64,000 bases of DNA, taken from positions 620,001 through 684,000 of the forward strand of contig VWZS01002869.1 in NCBI GenBank assembly GCA_013397075.1. Direction: 5' to 3'. A program made the position numbers and the translations under genes. This DNA is from Rhabdornis inornatus (lineage: Eukaryota > Chordata > Aves > Passeriformes > Rhabdornithidae). Below, in pieces: positions 14,139 through 25,419 of the stretch (position 1 is the first letter of the stretch; each line of letters opens with the position of its first letter). Under the pieces are notes generated by a model that was given only the letters and a program-made list of their open reading frames with translations, ran no database searches and had not been told where the DNA came from.

Positions 14139-14193
14139 TCCATCCATCCATCCATCCATCCATCCATCCATCCATCCATCCATCCATCCATCC
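14139..14193. repeat. (CATC)n tetranucleotide microsatellite
   Basis: About 13 uninterrupted CATC units start where the CR1 copy breaks off. Translated on the minus strand, it gives an artificial MDGW repeat that should not be annotated as protein. Confidence 0.97.
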
Positions 14194-14629
14194 CAAATGG
14201 GGATGCCTTCTCAGCCAGTCTCACTGCACAAACCTGTGGAATTTAAAAGCAAACTGCCAGCTGGAATAAAATATTTAAGAAATCAGCTGTGTAGAGGAGA
14301 GAAGACAACACTAAAGGCTTATAGGCAAAATGCATATTTTGATTTAAAGGTAGGAACTTGGAGGCAGGGCAAAGTGGAGAGAGATGAGCAAAGGGTTACA
14401 AGATGATGGAAGTATGGAACAAATTAAACTTGTTGGGATGCATCCAACACTTGAGTTAAATCCACATGCTCTTTCTGCATGAAAATATCTCCTGAATTAT
14501 AATGGGTAAGGGAAGGAGCGCTCACATCTTGATCCCTAAGTATATCATTTGTGTCTTTTAAATTTAAGTCAGTTGAAGAGTTGAACACTGCGAGCCAAAT
14601 TCTATTTAATTTATTCAGCAACACATCTG

Positions 14630-15062
14630 TGTGAAATATAGTCCAATTACAGGCACTAGGTTACTTTGCCATGGTTGCAGCCATTTGGCTTTTATTTCCA
14701 GCAGGCTGTAATTAAATTATCACAATGCAGAAGCAGACAAGTTTCCCTTACATACGTGACTGCAATTAAAGACATGCAATCAACATTTTTTAAAGTAACT
14801 CCAATCAATTGGTTACAGTAAAGAATACCATGTAATAAAGCAGTGACTCCAGCATTAAGACTGAAAGAGGGTTTCTATTTCAATAATCTAGTTCCCTTCT
14901 AGTACGAGTTCTGCTTTTGGATAATTTATTTAAAGTTCATTATGTGTCTACAGCATATATCATTTGCCCTGAGCTTGGGCTGCAGAAGTGCCATTATGGC
15001 CAATTACTTAGTGTGATAAAATGTGCCACAGTACAAACTGTTCCTTAATTAGATTTAAGTTT
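14630..15062. promoter_or_regulatory. Candidate conserved non-coding element
   Basis: This AT-rich, repeat-free block has many homeodomain-like cores (CCAATTAC, TAATTAA, CAATTAA, CTTAATTAG), evenly mixed composition and no open frame. It has the texture of deeply conserved enhancers. That is an impression only; conservation cannot be measured from one sequence. Confidence 0.3.
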
Positions 15063-17023
15063 TGTCTAAATTCTATTTGTAATTCAGACAGCAAAATAAC
15101 AATGCCAACAGCAAAGACTCACTGTCTTCTTCCTTTGGTCTCTGTCATTACCTGTTGAAACCTTAGGGCAGTTCAGAACTGAAACCCCACACCCACATGC
15201 TTTTCTTGCAATACTTGCCCCCACTTTGTGTTTCCATAACCAGTGCAGGGCTTGGGGTGTGGTACGGTTTGTGGGGGAGTTCCTTGACCTGCATCCAGCC
15301 ATAACATAGAGCACATGGATAGCAAAGGCTCCAAATGCCCCTGAGCGCAAGTGGCTGCCAGTAAGGACCACAGGGTTGAGTGCCACTGATGTGCTTTTTG
15401 GTGATGACAGGCATTTGCCCTGTGACCTCTATGGCTTACTACAACAGCATGCTGGTTGGTAGTGAACAAGCTGCTGACAGAATGAAAGTCTCACAAAACC
15501 ACAAAGGAGGTGGTATGGAGAGCAGCTCTCAGCCATGCCCTTCAGCTGGCTCCATAGCTGTGCACTGTGAGCAGCAGGATGGGTACAGTCCTGGTGCTCC
15601 CAGGGTGAGAGATCACAGCACAGCTTAGCTGCTGCTGTCAGCCTGGTTAACCATTAGCCACAGCAGAGGCTTCAGGTTTGTTTGGGAATGATGGCATTGC
15701 TGCCCAACTGTGAATTAGAACTACTGGATTTATCCAAACCACTCCTGCACCATCCCCAGCCATGACAAGAAGTTTAAAACAGTTTTTCTCTTTAAAAACC
15801 ATTGCCAGTGTTTGGCATACATCTTTTCAAGCTCCAGCTTCAGTTTTCATAGTATTTTAAATATGTTTGAAGCAAATGTTCTATACAAATTTGAATCCAA
15901 ATCCTGCAACATTTTCCGTGCGATCTCACAAGTGAGGGTAGAAGCTACAGCAAGAAAATTCAGAGTGAAACAACAAATAGAAGCAGTGATTCAGTAGGAT
16001 CCATTTTAACAGATCCAGGCCACAATAATGGGAGGTCAGGCATCATCCTATAAAAGCTGCATTCCTCTGAAAAATTTATGCTAGATGTATTCATTTTTTT
16101 TCCAGCAGAACATTCGCTCCCTTTTAGAAGAGTACATTTCTTCACAGAAAATGCATTTACTGAATGCCATGTTAACAGTTATTTGCTATGTGCATCAGTG
16201 ACCATCTATTTTCGTTGTAGAGACTGTCTATCAGGCTGTTTTTATGTTCCTCGAATCCTGCTCATGTCCCATATTGTATCTTGCAATTGGCTGCTTTACA
16301 AAATTGCATGAATTTATTCTGATGCTTCAGAAAAGTTCTATCTAAGACTAATGTCAAAGCAAAACAACATTTTAAAAATTTACAGGGATGGAAATTTACA
16401 TAGCAGCTAATGACAAACCTAAAAATAACTTATTTCTTGGCAACATCAATCTTGTTAATGAAGCAAAATAATGAAATATTCCTTTATCAGTGGTTTCCAA
16501 GAAGCAAGAAGGAAAATGTTAACTAACTCCAGTTGCAAAAAAAAATGTGAAAACATTTCAACATCCATCCTGTTTTGGTTTTTGGTGTTTTTTTAACTTA
16601 ACCAAAAGGCTGTAAATGCATTTTATGGAACAGATATATTCTGGAAATTACCCTCTATACTTTTGGTCAGTAGCAAAATACAACTAATCTGTCCTTCTCC
16701 ATTTGACCCCTGATGAGAGCAGAAAGTGAACTTTATATACCAGGTGACACACATCAAACACTGTGGGCCTGGGAATCCCTTATATTACAGTTTCATTGTG
16801 CCTGTGTAGGCCCTTTCCTGAAATATGTATTTTAAAATAAAATTGGATCTACATAGATATGATAAAAGGCTTCTAGATCAAGATCAGTTCTTATCAACAC
16901 AGGAAGGTCTTTCCTTATTCATAAAAGTCACTTTAATAGGAGCACTGATGAGCAGCTGAAAGACCTGATTATAAGTTGTTTTTAATGAGATGTGTGGAGT
17001 CTTGTCTGTCAGTGAGCTCTAAA
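15063..17023. other. No gene seen upstream of the receptor pseudogene
   Basis: Three overlapping minus-strand frames at 15084-15469 lie in a GC-richer patch and look like chance. 15800-16450 is AT-rich and repeat-free. Any 5' non-coding exon of the dead receptor would lie here but cannot be identified. Confidence 0.5.
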
Positions 17024-17044
17024 CATTTCTCTCTTCCTTAACAG
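17024..17044 (+). promoter_or_regulatory. Relic splice acceptor upstream of the OXGR1-like pseudogene
   Basis: A pyrimidine-rich run followed by TTAACAG ends with AG at 17043-17044, directly before the region homologous to the receptor leader. It is a good match to an acceptor site. Its presence argues that the pseudogene came from genomic duplication and not from a spliced mRNA copied back into DNA. Confidence 0.55.
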
Positions 17045-17884
17045 CTAAGGAGAAAAAATTAACACAACAAATGACAACTCAGCCAATTCCATCTCCCAGC
17101 AAGAAACTGAAGGTGATTTTCCCAAATGCACTGTGTGGAAGTTGGTCTGAAGGCTTTGTACCTCCACATTATGCATAACATGATCTTCCTGGTGCGCTTT
17201 CCAGGAAGTTCCATTGTCATTTGTGCTAACAGCTTCAAGATGAGGCCTTGAAAGAGTAGCCATAATCAGGCTGAACCTGGTACTCACAGATCTGCTCTGC
17301 TTCACTGGTCTTCCCTTCCTGATGCCCTACTGTGCTGCTGGGGAGCACTTGATTTTTGGGGAATTCATGTGCAACTTCATCTGCTTTGGCTTCCACTTCA
17401 AATTGTACAGCAGCATCCTCTTCCTCCCCTGTTTCAGTGCCTTCTGCTACATGGTGATGGTTCACACTACGGAGTTCTTCCACATCCAGAGGAAGAGGTG
17501 GACAGTGGTGGCTTGCACAACCATCTGGTTGATGTCACTGGAAGCTGCCAATTTCTTGATCTCTTCAAAAGGGACACAAAACATAAGGTCCTCATGCCTT
17601 AACCTCACCAGCTCTGAAAACCTGGGCATAACCAGGTGGATGCTGACCAGCCTGGCCTTCTTCTTGCCCTTGCTGATGGTGACTCTGTGCTATGTGCTCA
17701 TCATTTGCACCTTGGCCACTGGCCCCACACATGGGCTTGCTACAAACAAAAGGCTCTCAGACTTGCTGTTGTCCTCATGCTGGTCTTCTATGTGTGCTTC
17801 TTCCCCTTCCATGACTTTTGGGTGGCTCTGTTGCCTAAGATCAGAAGAAAAACTTTCCAAACAATATTAGAACTGATAACATAA
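17045..17884 (+). pseudogene. OXGR1: OXGR1-like receptor pseudogene (multiple frameshifts, nonsense, no TM7)
   Basis: A receptor reading can be followed through three frames. The N-terminal part has a cysteine near GDFPKC; the TM1 region reads YLHIMHNMIFLVRFPGS. After KMRP, the Trp of the family motif KMRPWKSS is TGA (17249-17251). Frameshifts lie near 17148, near 17261 (two bases missing in the SSTII segment) and near 17722 (one G missing compared with the intact gene). The longest open part covers TM2 to TM5, including HFKLYSSILFL and a CLNLTSSENL-type second loop. TM6 appears in another frame as FYVCFFPFH. TM7 is not recognisable and a stop comes at 17882-17884. Other losses: N1.50 to S, R3.50 to C and HP to HT after TM3. 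It is in the same orientation as the intact copy 21 kb downstream, which indicates tandem duplication. I am sure it is OXGR1-related and dead. Which copy is ancestral is inference. Confidence 0.92.
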
Positions 17885-18259
17885 ACAGAAATCTTTTAAT
17901 GGAAGCATTTGTTAAAAGACTGCTCTTTATTTTATCTATCTATATGGAAAAATGGAGGAAAAATGAATTAAATCATATTAGTCTACAGAAGATGATTATA
18001 GATGAGTACCTGCCAGTATGAATCTATTGGCTGTGTATAATCCCAGATCATTCTGATTTCCTACTACAACAAATTAAGAGGCTCATACATGAAGGATAGG
18101 ATGATGCCACATATCTTGACTCCAGAAGTAGCTTTGGCTGTCTGAGGTGACTCTCGTTTGTAAGTTAAGGACTAGTCTGGACTAGTTCCAGAGTCTATGC
18201 TCAGAGTCAAGATATTAATGATTTACTATCAGAGTAGGGGGAGCCACAGAGTGTGGATT

Positions 18260-18625
18260 TGACCAGTCTGTCCTGAGTTCGGGGGTATTTAGTGTTTTCA
18301 TTATCAAATTGGATGATGAAATAAAGTCTGGTTCTTATATTTACATATTTACATGAAGCTGAGAGGACAAAATTAAGCTGACAAATTGCGGCTATGATCT
18401 GCAGAGACACAAACTGCTACTAAACAGTGACAGGTGCAAAGTTCTATGTTTAAGTAGAAACAATGAATTGTGAAAGCACAAAAGGAGAAAATAAAAGGGA
18501 AACCATTATTTGAGCAGCAGTTTTGTAGAGAAAGATCTGTGGCTACTGTGAATCATAGGCTGGACAGGAGCTGGCAGTTTCAGCGGGCTGACAGTGTCTG
18601 CTGTGGCTAAAAGAGCAGATGTATA
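18260..18625 (+). mobile_element. Old CR1-family reverse-transcriptase remnant
   Basis: The line TTTTCATTATCAAATTGGATGATG, the TTTACATGAAGCTGAGAGG segment, and GACAGGTGCAAAGTTCTATGTTTAAGTAGAAAC correspond to the carboxy-terminal part of the CR1 polymerase frame (the ADDTKL to KCKVLHLG stretch) in strongly decayed form. It lies less than 400 bases after the receptor pseudogene. All frames are broken. Confidence 0.65.
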
Positions 18626-21600
18626 AATAAAAAATAGTGTTTATAATGCCTTGTGGATATTTAAAATACTTTGTTAAAGTACCATCCATCAAATATGTCT
18701 TTCAGAAGTACTGCCATAGGTCTTTTGACATGTTTTCTAGTTTAATTTCTCTTTTCTGCAATGTTGTCAAAGGCCAAATTTTACAGCTTGCCAGTAGATT
18801 GTGATCAATCATGGTCAAGCTACCTGGTTTCACATATGCATGGTTGATTCAACCCCAAAAAACACACAACACAAGGTGATTCACACAAAATAAATCTTTT
18901 CTGACATAGATTCATTACATCCCAACTCTCCAACATGGGTAAAAATACAAACAGGCTGCACAAATTTTCTTGCTGTTTCACATGAGTGAAAGAACAAGAT
19001 GTGTCTACCACTTACACATATACATCTGAAGGAGAGGATTAAAAATTATCTTTTTCGCTCTGTCAGAGCATTTTTAATTCTTGTTCTCAGAAGCTCTTCC
19101 TTCTCCAGCCCAAGCCGTGCTTATCACACACAAGCAGAAGCTCTTGAATATAACTACATGTTCAATATAAAATGAAGCAGCTGAAGGTAAAAATTGTGAA
19201 ATGAAAGTCTTCAAGGCTTTTCATCTCTAACAACAAAAGTGACAGTCTCAGTGGCTTGGAGAGGGGCTACCTCTTTACTCCCTCCTCTCTTTCCTTAATA
19301 TAGATGTTTTTTGGTTGCCTTCTTCTTATCTCACCGGCTAATCCACAATGTTTCTTCATTTAGTTTGGGATAAACCAGCTGATTTTGAAGTGTCAAAGTA
19401 GATTAGGGTATGGCCCTAGAGCTGTAGTTCACTGGTGGGGAAAAAACTTCCAGGAGAAGGGCAGTCACATCTCCCAGTAGCATGGCTGAGTCTGGAAAAG
19501 GAGAAAAGTTCAACCTTAACACAGACACTTTTAAAGGATTCAAGGACTGCTCAGGTGCTCTGCAGGACTGAGAGATCATTATCTCATGCAACTCATTCCT
19601 TTTGCTTACTGTGAAGCTCGATAGATTCTATTTTTAGCTGCTGTTAAGTTTACTGCTGAAACAAGGATAAGTGCCTCAATTGCAGTAAACAGGAGACACT
19701 TTTCAAGCTCTGTACACAGTGTGACAATATAGCTACATAAATTACTACACTATTGCAGGCTAATTCACACCATAGCCATGCTCCAGCAAGCAGGCTTCTA
19801 TCAAAAGTCTCTTGTAGGTTTGTCTGCAAGGACAGTCATGTCAGCTCAGGCACCTACCAGCAGGCTCTCTCTGCCTGGGACTGCAGAGAGACCAAGAGAA
19901 TAACTCTGCAAGGCAAACCTCTCAAGGCAATGTCACCTCTGATGACATTAGAGGGGAAACTTTGGAGCTGCCAACTGCTTTTGTAGAAAAGTGAAACCTT
20001 ATTCCTCACAATGACTCATGTACTGTCACAGACTGCAGCAGAGGTATTTTCTACCTTTGTTTGTCCAGGGAGGCAATTAATAAATTATTTTTTTTCCTTT
20101 TCTCCCCAATTCATGTGCTCCCAAAAGCAATGAAAGCAAAAAGGCCTTCCTCATATTCAAACCTCCCAGAGAGCAAAAATACTGACAGTAATGGTTTGCA
20201 TAAAAGAGAAAAACAAAAATCTGTCCTAATCTGGCTGCTCTGCAGAACACCTGAGGAGAGAGTTGAGTAGTGGACTGCATGTAACATCAAAATGAATAGC
20301 TGGGTAAAGAGCTAGTGGAGAGAAACAGCTTAGAAATGGTCTAGAAATGGTCTACTTTGACAATGTCTGTGTTGGATATTGCTGTGACAGAAGGCTTCAA
20401 TTTTTACCTGTTGTAATGGTACATATATATATGTATGTATGTATGTGTATATATACACACATAATGGTGTAGATATATATATATATATTTGGGCTGCTGC
20501 TGCAGCAACTGTGCAGTATAACAGTGCACAGAGCCATGATCCACCACATGAAGTGCAGGGCACTGCCAGGCTCACCACTGAGTCATTTAGACCTCACATA
20601 GATGCTGCCATTTTGCTGATTAGGCTAAATGAGCTAAATGAACTTTGAATGACTGACTGCTTCCATCTGCCAAGATCTTCTGCTGTGAAAATGCAGATTG
20701 AGTGAACCTAAACTTTAAAGCAGCAAACAACAAATGAACACATCACTGTTCAAATCCTACCAGCTCTGAACTCAGTTTGCTTTTCCCTGCCAGCAGAAAA
20801 GGGGAAGAGATGTAAAAGAAAATACTTTGTGTGTTCCCTTATGGTTTGTGACAGTAGAGACCTTCAACAGAGCCAGCTGATGCAACTTCAATGTAAATGC
20901 CCCACAACTGAGTCAAGGAGGGGGAAAACCCACTTATACTAAAGAAAATGTATTTTTTAAATAGCTGGAAAAGAGAAGTACTTCTGACTAAGGTGTCTTT
21001 CTGACTTGATGCCCTAGCCTACAGGGTGCTGTGGCAGAGGGCAGAGTGAGTTGGTGCCTCCTATAGCAGGAGAAAAAATTTCATTCCTGCTTTCAGTTAG
21101 AGCTTTACTTTGGAGAAAAGGAGGAGACAATTAAAGCTGGTAAACAAAGCTGCTTTTATCTTTCCAAAACAAAACTTAATGCTGAAATGCTGATTTTTTA
21201 AAATACACAGAGGAAACATGATTTTTCAGAGCTGCTGCAGGCAAGTATAATGCACAAGATGTTTGATTCATCCTTGCTGGAACCTTAAAAGGCATTTGAA
21301 TTATAAGGTGCATTATCTTCTAAGATTACTGCTTGGTTTCTTTACTCCCCAAAATGGCTGATATCACCAAAAGAGAGATGGCTGCCTGGAAGCTATAATA
21401 CCAGTGATGCTCTCCACTCTTAAAAGGAAAACAAAAATTCTGAGTTTCTGTGTTTGTTTATTGAAAGAAAGTGTGGTTTTCAAATTACTTAATGAATTTC
21501 CTTCTATTTTTTAAAATAGTGCAAGAAGATAAGGTGAAGCAGGAAGAAATGTAACTTTGCACACAGATGTCTAATGTCATACTGAATACTAATAAAGCAA

Positions 21601-22504
21601 GCTAGAAAGTATTCTTTCTACTATTCTAGTAGTTCCTGGAGAAATCTTCTTTCATGTGTTTTTTTTAAAATACAGTTGTATTTCCACCATGATTCCTGCT
21701 ACCCAAGCCAGCAAACCTGATAGCAGGTTACTCCATCCTTCCCTTTCCCTTCACTGCATCCAGCTTAAGACCCATTCAGTTGCTTAAGACCCATCAGCTT
21801 TCAGGAAAAGTGACTAGGAAATTGATTTTGTCCCTTCTAACAGTTCTGCTAAAACCTCTGTGGTTCCCATTTGCCCCGGAATGGAACAAGATAATTGGCT
21901 GCATCCCAGGGCCTTTTCAAGACAACTCCTGTGCATCTGGCAGAATTGGTGTTTTATTGGCAGATCTGTAACAAAGTGATTTCATATTCCCACCAAAACA
22001 CCCTGTGACAGTCTCTCCTCTAATTTTTGTGGACTTTCATGGTGCCAGCCACTGTGCAAAGTGATGCCCTGGACCTACAGCTGACAGGGATAGAAAACAC
22101 ATTCTCTATAGGTGCTTCAAAGGGTATCCAAGGTAAAAGCTCCAGCTCTACTCTGGTTACAGATCTGTAAAGCTGGGCAAAAAAAGGAGGCAACTTGGCA
22201 CAAAGCAGGAAAGCATTATGGGTGGATTTATTTCCAGCCCCAAATGATCCCAAAGGGGCAATTTTCCACTGAGTGAGCCAGGCTGGCCCAGTCACTTATG
22301 GCCTCAGCAATGAAGAAGAACCTGGCAGACGGTGGCACACAAATGCACTGTGCAACAATTTCAAGCATAAATCTTTTTGGAAATTCTCTTTTCCCTTCAA
22401 TTCATGATGTTTTTTATCAACACAAAGTTATCTTAACAGACGAGGCAGCAGCACCTGCCTAGAGGAGTTTCCTCACATTACCTTTCTGCTAGTAAGCTGC
22501 TCTG
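18626..22504. other. No gene seen; contains the compound TA microsatellite
   Basis: Apart from the microsatellite at 20419 the sequence is unique and AT-rich. Frames do not exceed 82 codons and show no family resemblance. Confidence 0.55.
20419..20490. repeat. Compound (TA)n/(TATG)n microsatellite
   Basis: ACATATATATATG is followed by several TATG units, then TATATATACACACAT, a short unique part, and (AT)8. It is a typical polymorphic dinucleotide and tetranucleotide site. Confidence 0.95.
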
Positions 22505-22645
22505 AGATATTTATATATCATCCCTATTTTACAGGTGATGAAACTGAAGCACAGGGGAGTTAAGTGACTTGCCTCCAGTCACAAAGCAAATTAGCAGCCA
22601 ACTGGGGAAGAGATCAGTTCTCAGCCCAGAGCTTTTACAAAGTGC
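22505..22645 (-). mobile_element. MIR-like CORE-SINE fragment, minus strand
   Basis: ATCCCTATTTTACAGGTGATGAAACTGAAGCACAGGGGAGTTAAGTGACTTGCC is an obvious match to the complemented core of MIR. It is followed by CAGTCACAAAGC and a weakly preserved part with AGTTCTCAGCCCAGAGC. Such copies are tRNA-derived SINE relics older than the bird radiation. Confidence 0.8.
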
Positions 22646-25419
22646 ATTTTAGGCTTAGGGAAAGATTTTCGAGGGAGTCTTGATTGCTCAGTGGTGGCAC
22701 TTCAGTAATAAAAGCTGAGTTAGAGCAGTATCTGCACTACTCAGGCCCTACTTCATCCCTAACATCATACTCTGTATCTTGGAAGGAGCATCTGTTTTCT
22801 TTCAGAAAAGGGTTTGGGGAACCAGCTCACCAAAGTTAATTGGCAACCACTGTGTGTGACCTTAGCCAAGAGCCAGTAATTAATAGCTGTATTCATCCCA
22901 TTTAGAGGTTTCTATCAAGTATTTTCTAATTTGCAGGTTAACACAAAGTATTAGCAGTACACAGGGAAACCTTTCCAGCTGAAATGTGTGCATGGCACTG
23001 CAGGTTGGAGGGTTGTTCTTTGTGGAGTGCAAAGGTCAGAAATGGGTTCCATAATTAGACAGCTGCCTTTCCCTGGGGGAAGGGTACCACTGCTGGCCAT
23101 GTATGTGTGCCAGCTCTGGGAGAGCACATGGGCCCAGTTATCATTCCTCAGAACTGGCCAGGCCCCCTCCCTGGAGACATCAATCCAGGTCCAGCAGCCC
23201 ATGTTCTGCCTTCAGAACTTTTCTTCTACTGGGAGAAGAGCAAAGGGAGTTAAGATGTAAATTTATCATATATCTTCTAAATTTCTACCCTTATTTTGAC
23301 TCAGCATGATTAATACAGCTACACTTGCTTATCAGAGCTAGATACTTGTCAATGAATGCCAGTGAAAAACTAATCTGTCCCTCTACCATAACAAAATCCC
23401 AGCAAACAGAGTCCCCATCGTTTTTGCCAAAATGCAAACCTGATCTCACTGAGGGAAGAGAAAGACAAGAATGGGGCACGGTTCTTGCCGGGAGCACTAG
23501 GAAGATCGGCCGTGCAGTAATTCCAGGCTGTGCCCAAGGGACTCCACCCTTCTGTACTCCCGCAGCTGGGATCTGCAGGTGCTATAATTCAAATTCCCAC
23601 TAGAGGGTAGACAAAACTTTTCCGGTAAAAGGATCGCTCTGGAAAAGCGAGTATGTAGGAGTATGCAGGAAAGCGGTGTCTGATTTGGAAAAGCAAATCT
23701 GTGCTTGAGAAGCAGCAAAGAGTAAGAAAAGGAAGAATATGTTTTTACCATCTGCAAGAGCAAGGTGGGAGCATTGTTCCAAATTTCTCTAAAGAAACGT
23801 AATCTCTGCTTTATTCTTTTAAATCAAATACAGCCGGCACGGCTATGTTGTTATAAATATGCAATCTGGAAGTCAGATTTACAGAAAATATAGATTTGTG
23901 ATTTTCAGAAATACAGCTGGTTTTATCCCTGCAGATGTTGTCTTACAAACACTAGTGGGCAATTAAGAATTTCAGATATTTAGAAAGGATAAATACAGGG
24001 AATTCGAGTTTATCCACTTTGGGAGTGAATTTACCCTCCTCTTGATGGCCTAACCAGAAGCACCAAATGGTGTATTTCTTCTCTCTCTTTTTTTATTGAC
24101 CAGTCTACTATTGCAGCTAATGATGGCTTGTGTTTTCTCCTCACACATTTCTCCTGCACACTGCTGAAATGCAGACAGATTTCTCTGAACCTTGCTGCGG
24201 GAGGGGAAAGTATGGCTGCAGGCATCAATACATCTTCTTCTTCTTGCTCTCCCTGAAAGAGCAGTTTCTTTCCCAGTGAGACTGGCTGTCCCAGGGACCT
24301 CCCTGCACTGCAGATAAGGGCACTGTGAAAAGATTTTCTCACCCCATATCTGACCACTCCAAAGCAAGTTTTCACACTGATTCAACAAGCCAATGCTAGG
24401 GAAGTTAAAGCAATTCAGAGTTTATTTTCTGAGTTTATTTATTTAGTTCCAGATCAGGTAAGATGTCCTAAGACCCCAAAGCATCACCTCTGTGAGCTAA
24501 ACGACTTTTTTTGAATGCTAAGCAAAGATTTGCTTCAGTCTTCTGAAATATAACTTCTTTGTGCTGATAGAGGTAAGAACCAAAGAAGACCCAACAAAGC
24601 AGCAGAGTTCTCAGAGACATTCCTGCAGCTGGGACTCCTCCCACAGCTAAGATAATTAAAGGGTGAATTAACTGGACTTCAGAAGACCTGCCTTCCAGTG
24701 TTTGGTGTCACAAGCACTGCATTTATCTCATCTGCCCCCTGAATGGCTGTGGACTTTTGAAAGGAAAACCTCTGTTGTCCTGTTCTGGATGGATCCCATC
24801 TGCTGGTCCCACATTGTCTTGTGGGTGGCAACAATTCTCTCTCCAGCTGAGCTGCTGAAACTGGGTGTCACTACAGGCAGCAGTCTCAACACTTGTCGCA
24901 TCAAAGGGCTAAACAGGAGATGTGCCCAGAGAAATGTGCACATCTGTGGCCCTGATGAGCCAAAGAGAGGAGCCCTTTGGGCAGCCAGATGTGCTTTTGC
25001 TGCAATAAGGCACATGAATCCATGGCCTTATTGCAGCAAAAGATTTTCATAGCACAGTATTGGGAACAATGGGAGAAGTATTAATCCTGAAATACATCCA
25101 TGCCAAATGAGGTTAAATTGTATATTCTCTATCTGTTTTGTACTGTAAGGTGTGAATGATGGGTATGAGGGATGCTGGCATGGGCTAAGGAGAGGTATCT
25201 GGAATCTGAAGCAGGGTTGCTTGTGGTGTCTACTACACTGTTTCACATTCCCTGTGGTTCTCAGTACCTCTACCACCTATCCTTGCCATGATAACTGCAA
25301 GAACTAATTCAAATGATGCACATCTCATGCAAAAATCTCCTGTCTTCATTGCTCTGAAAAATAAAGAATATTTTATTGAAGAAAGAGTTATTGTTATACA
25401 AAAGTCTGTGATATGAGGT
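22646..25419. other. No gene seen; contains the 18-bp foldback
   Basis: Mixed-composition unique sequence. Two overlapping minus-strand frames of 112-114 codons at 24031-24388 and one plus frame of 116 codons at 24702-25052 lack recognisable domains. The last of these runs through the foldback. Confidence 0.5.
24994..25042. repeat. Perfect 18-bp inverted repeat (foldback) with 13-base spacer
   Basis: Arm 24994-25011 is the exact reverse complement of arm 25025-25042. Inside the spacer, CATG at 25013-25016 can pair with CATG at 25021-25024, so the hairpin reaches about 22 pairs with one bulge and a four-base loop. Confidence 0.95.

Noticed and set aside
13931..14224. Minus-strand frame with MDGW repeats
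   Set aside because: Made of the CATC microsatellite plus CR1 3' sequence.
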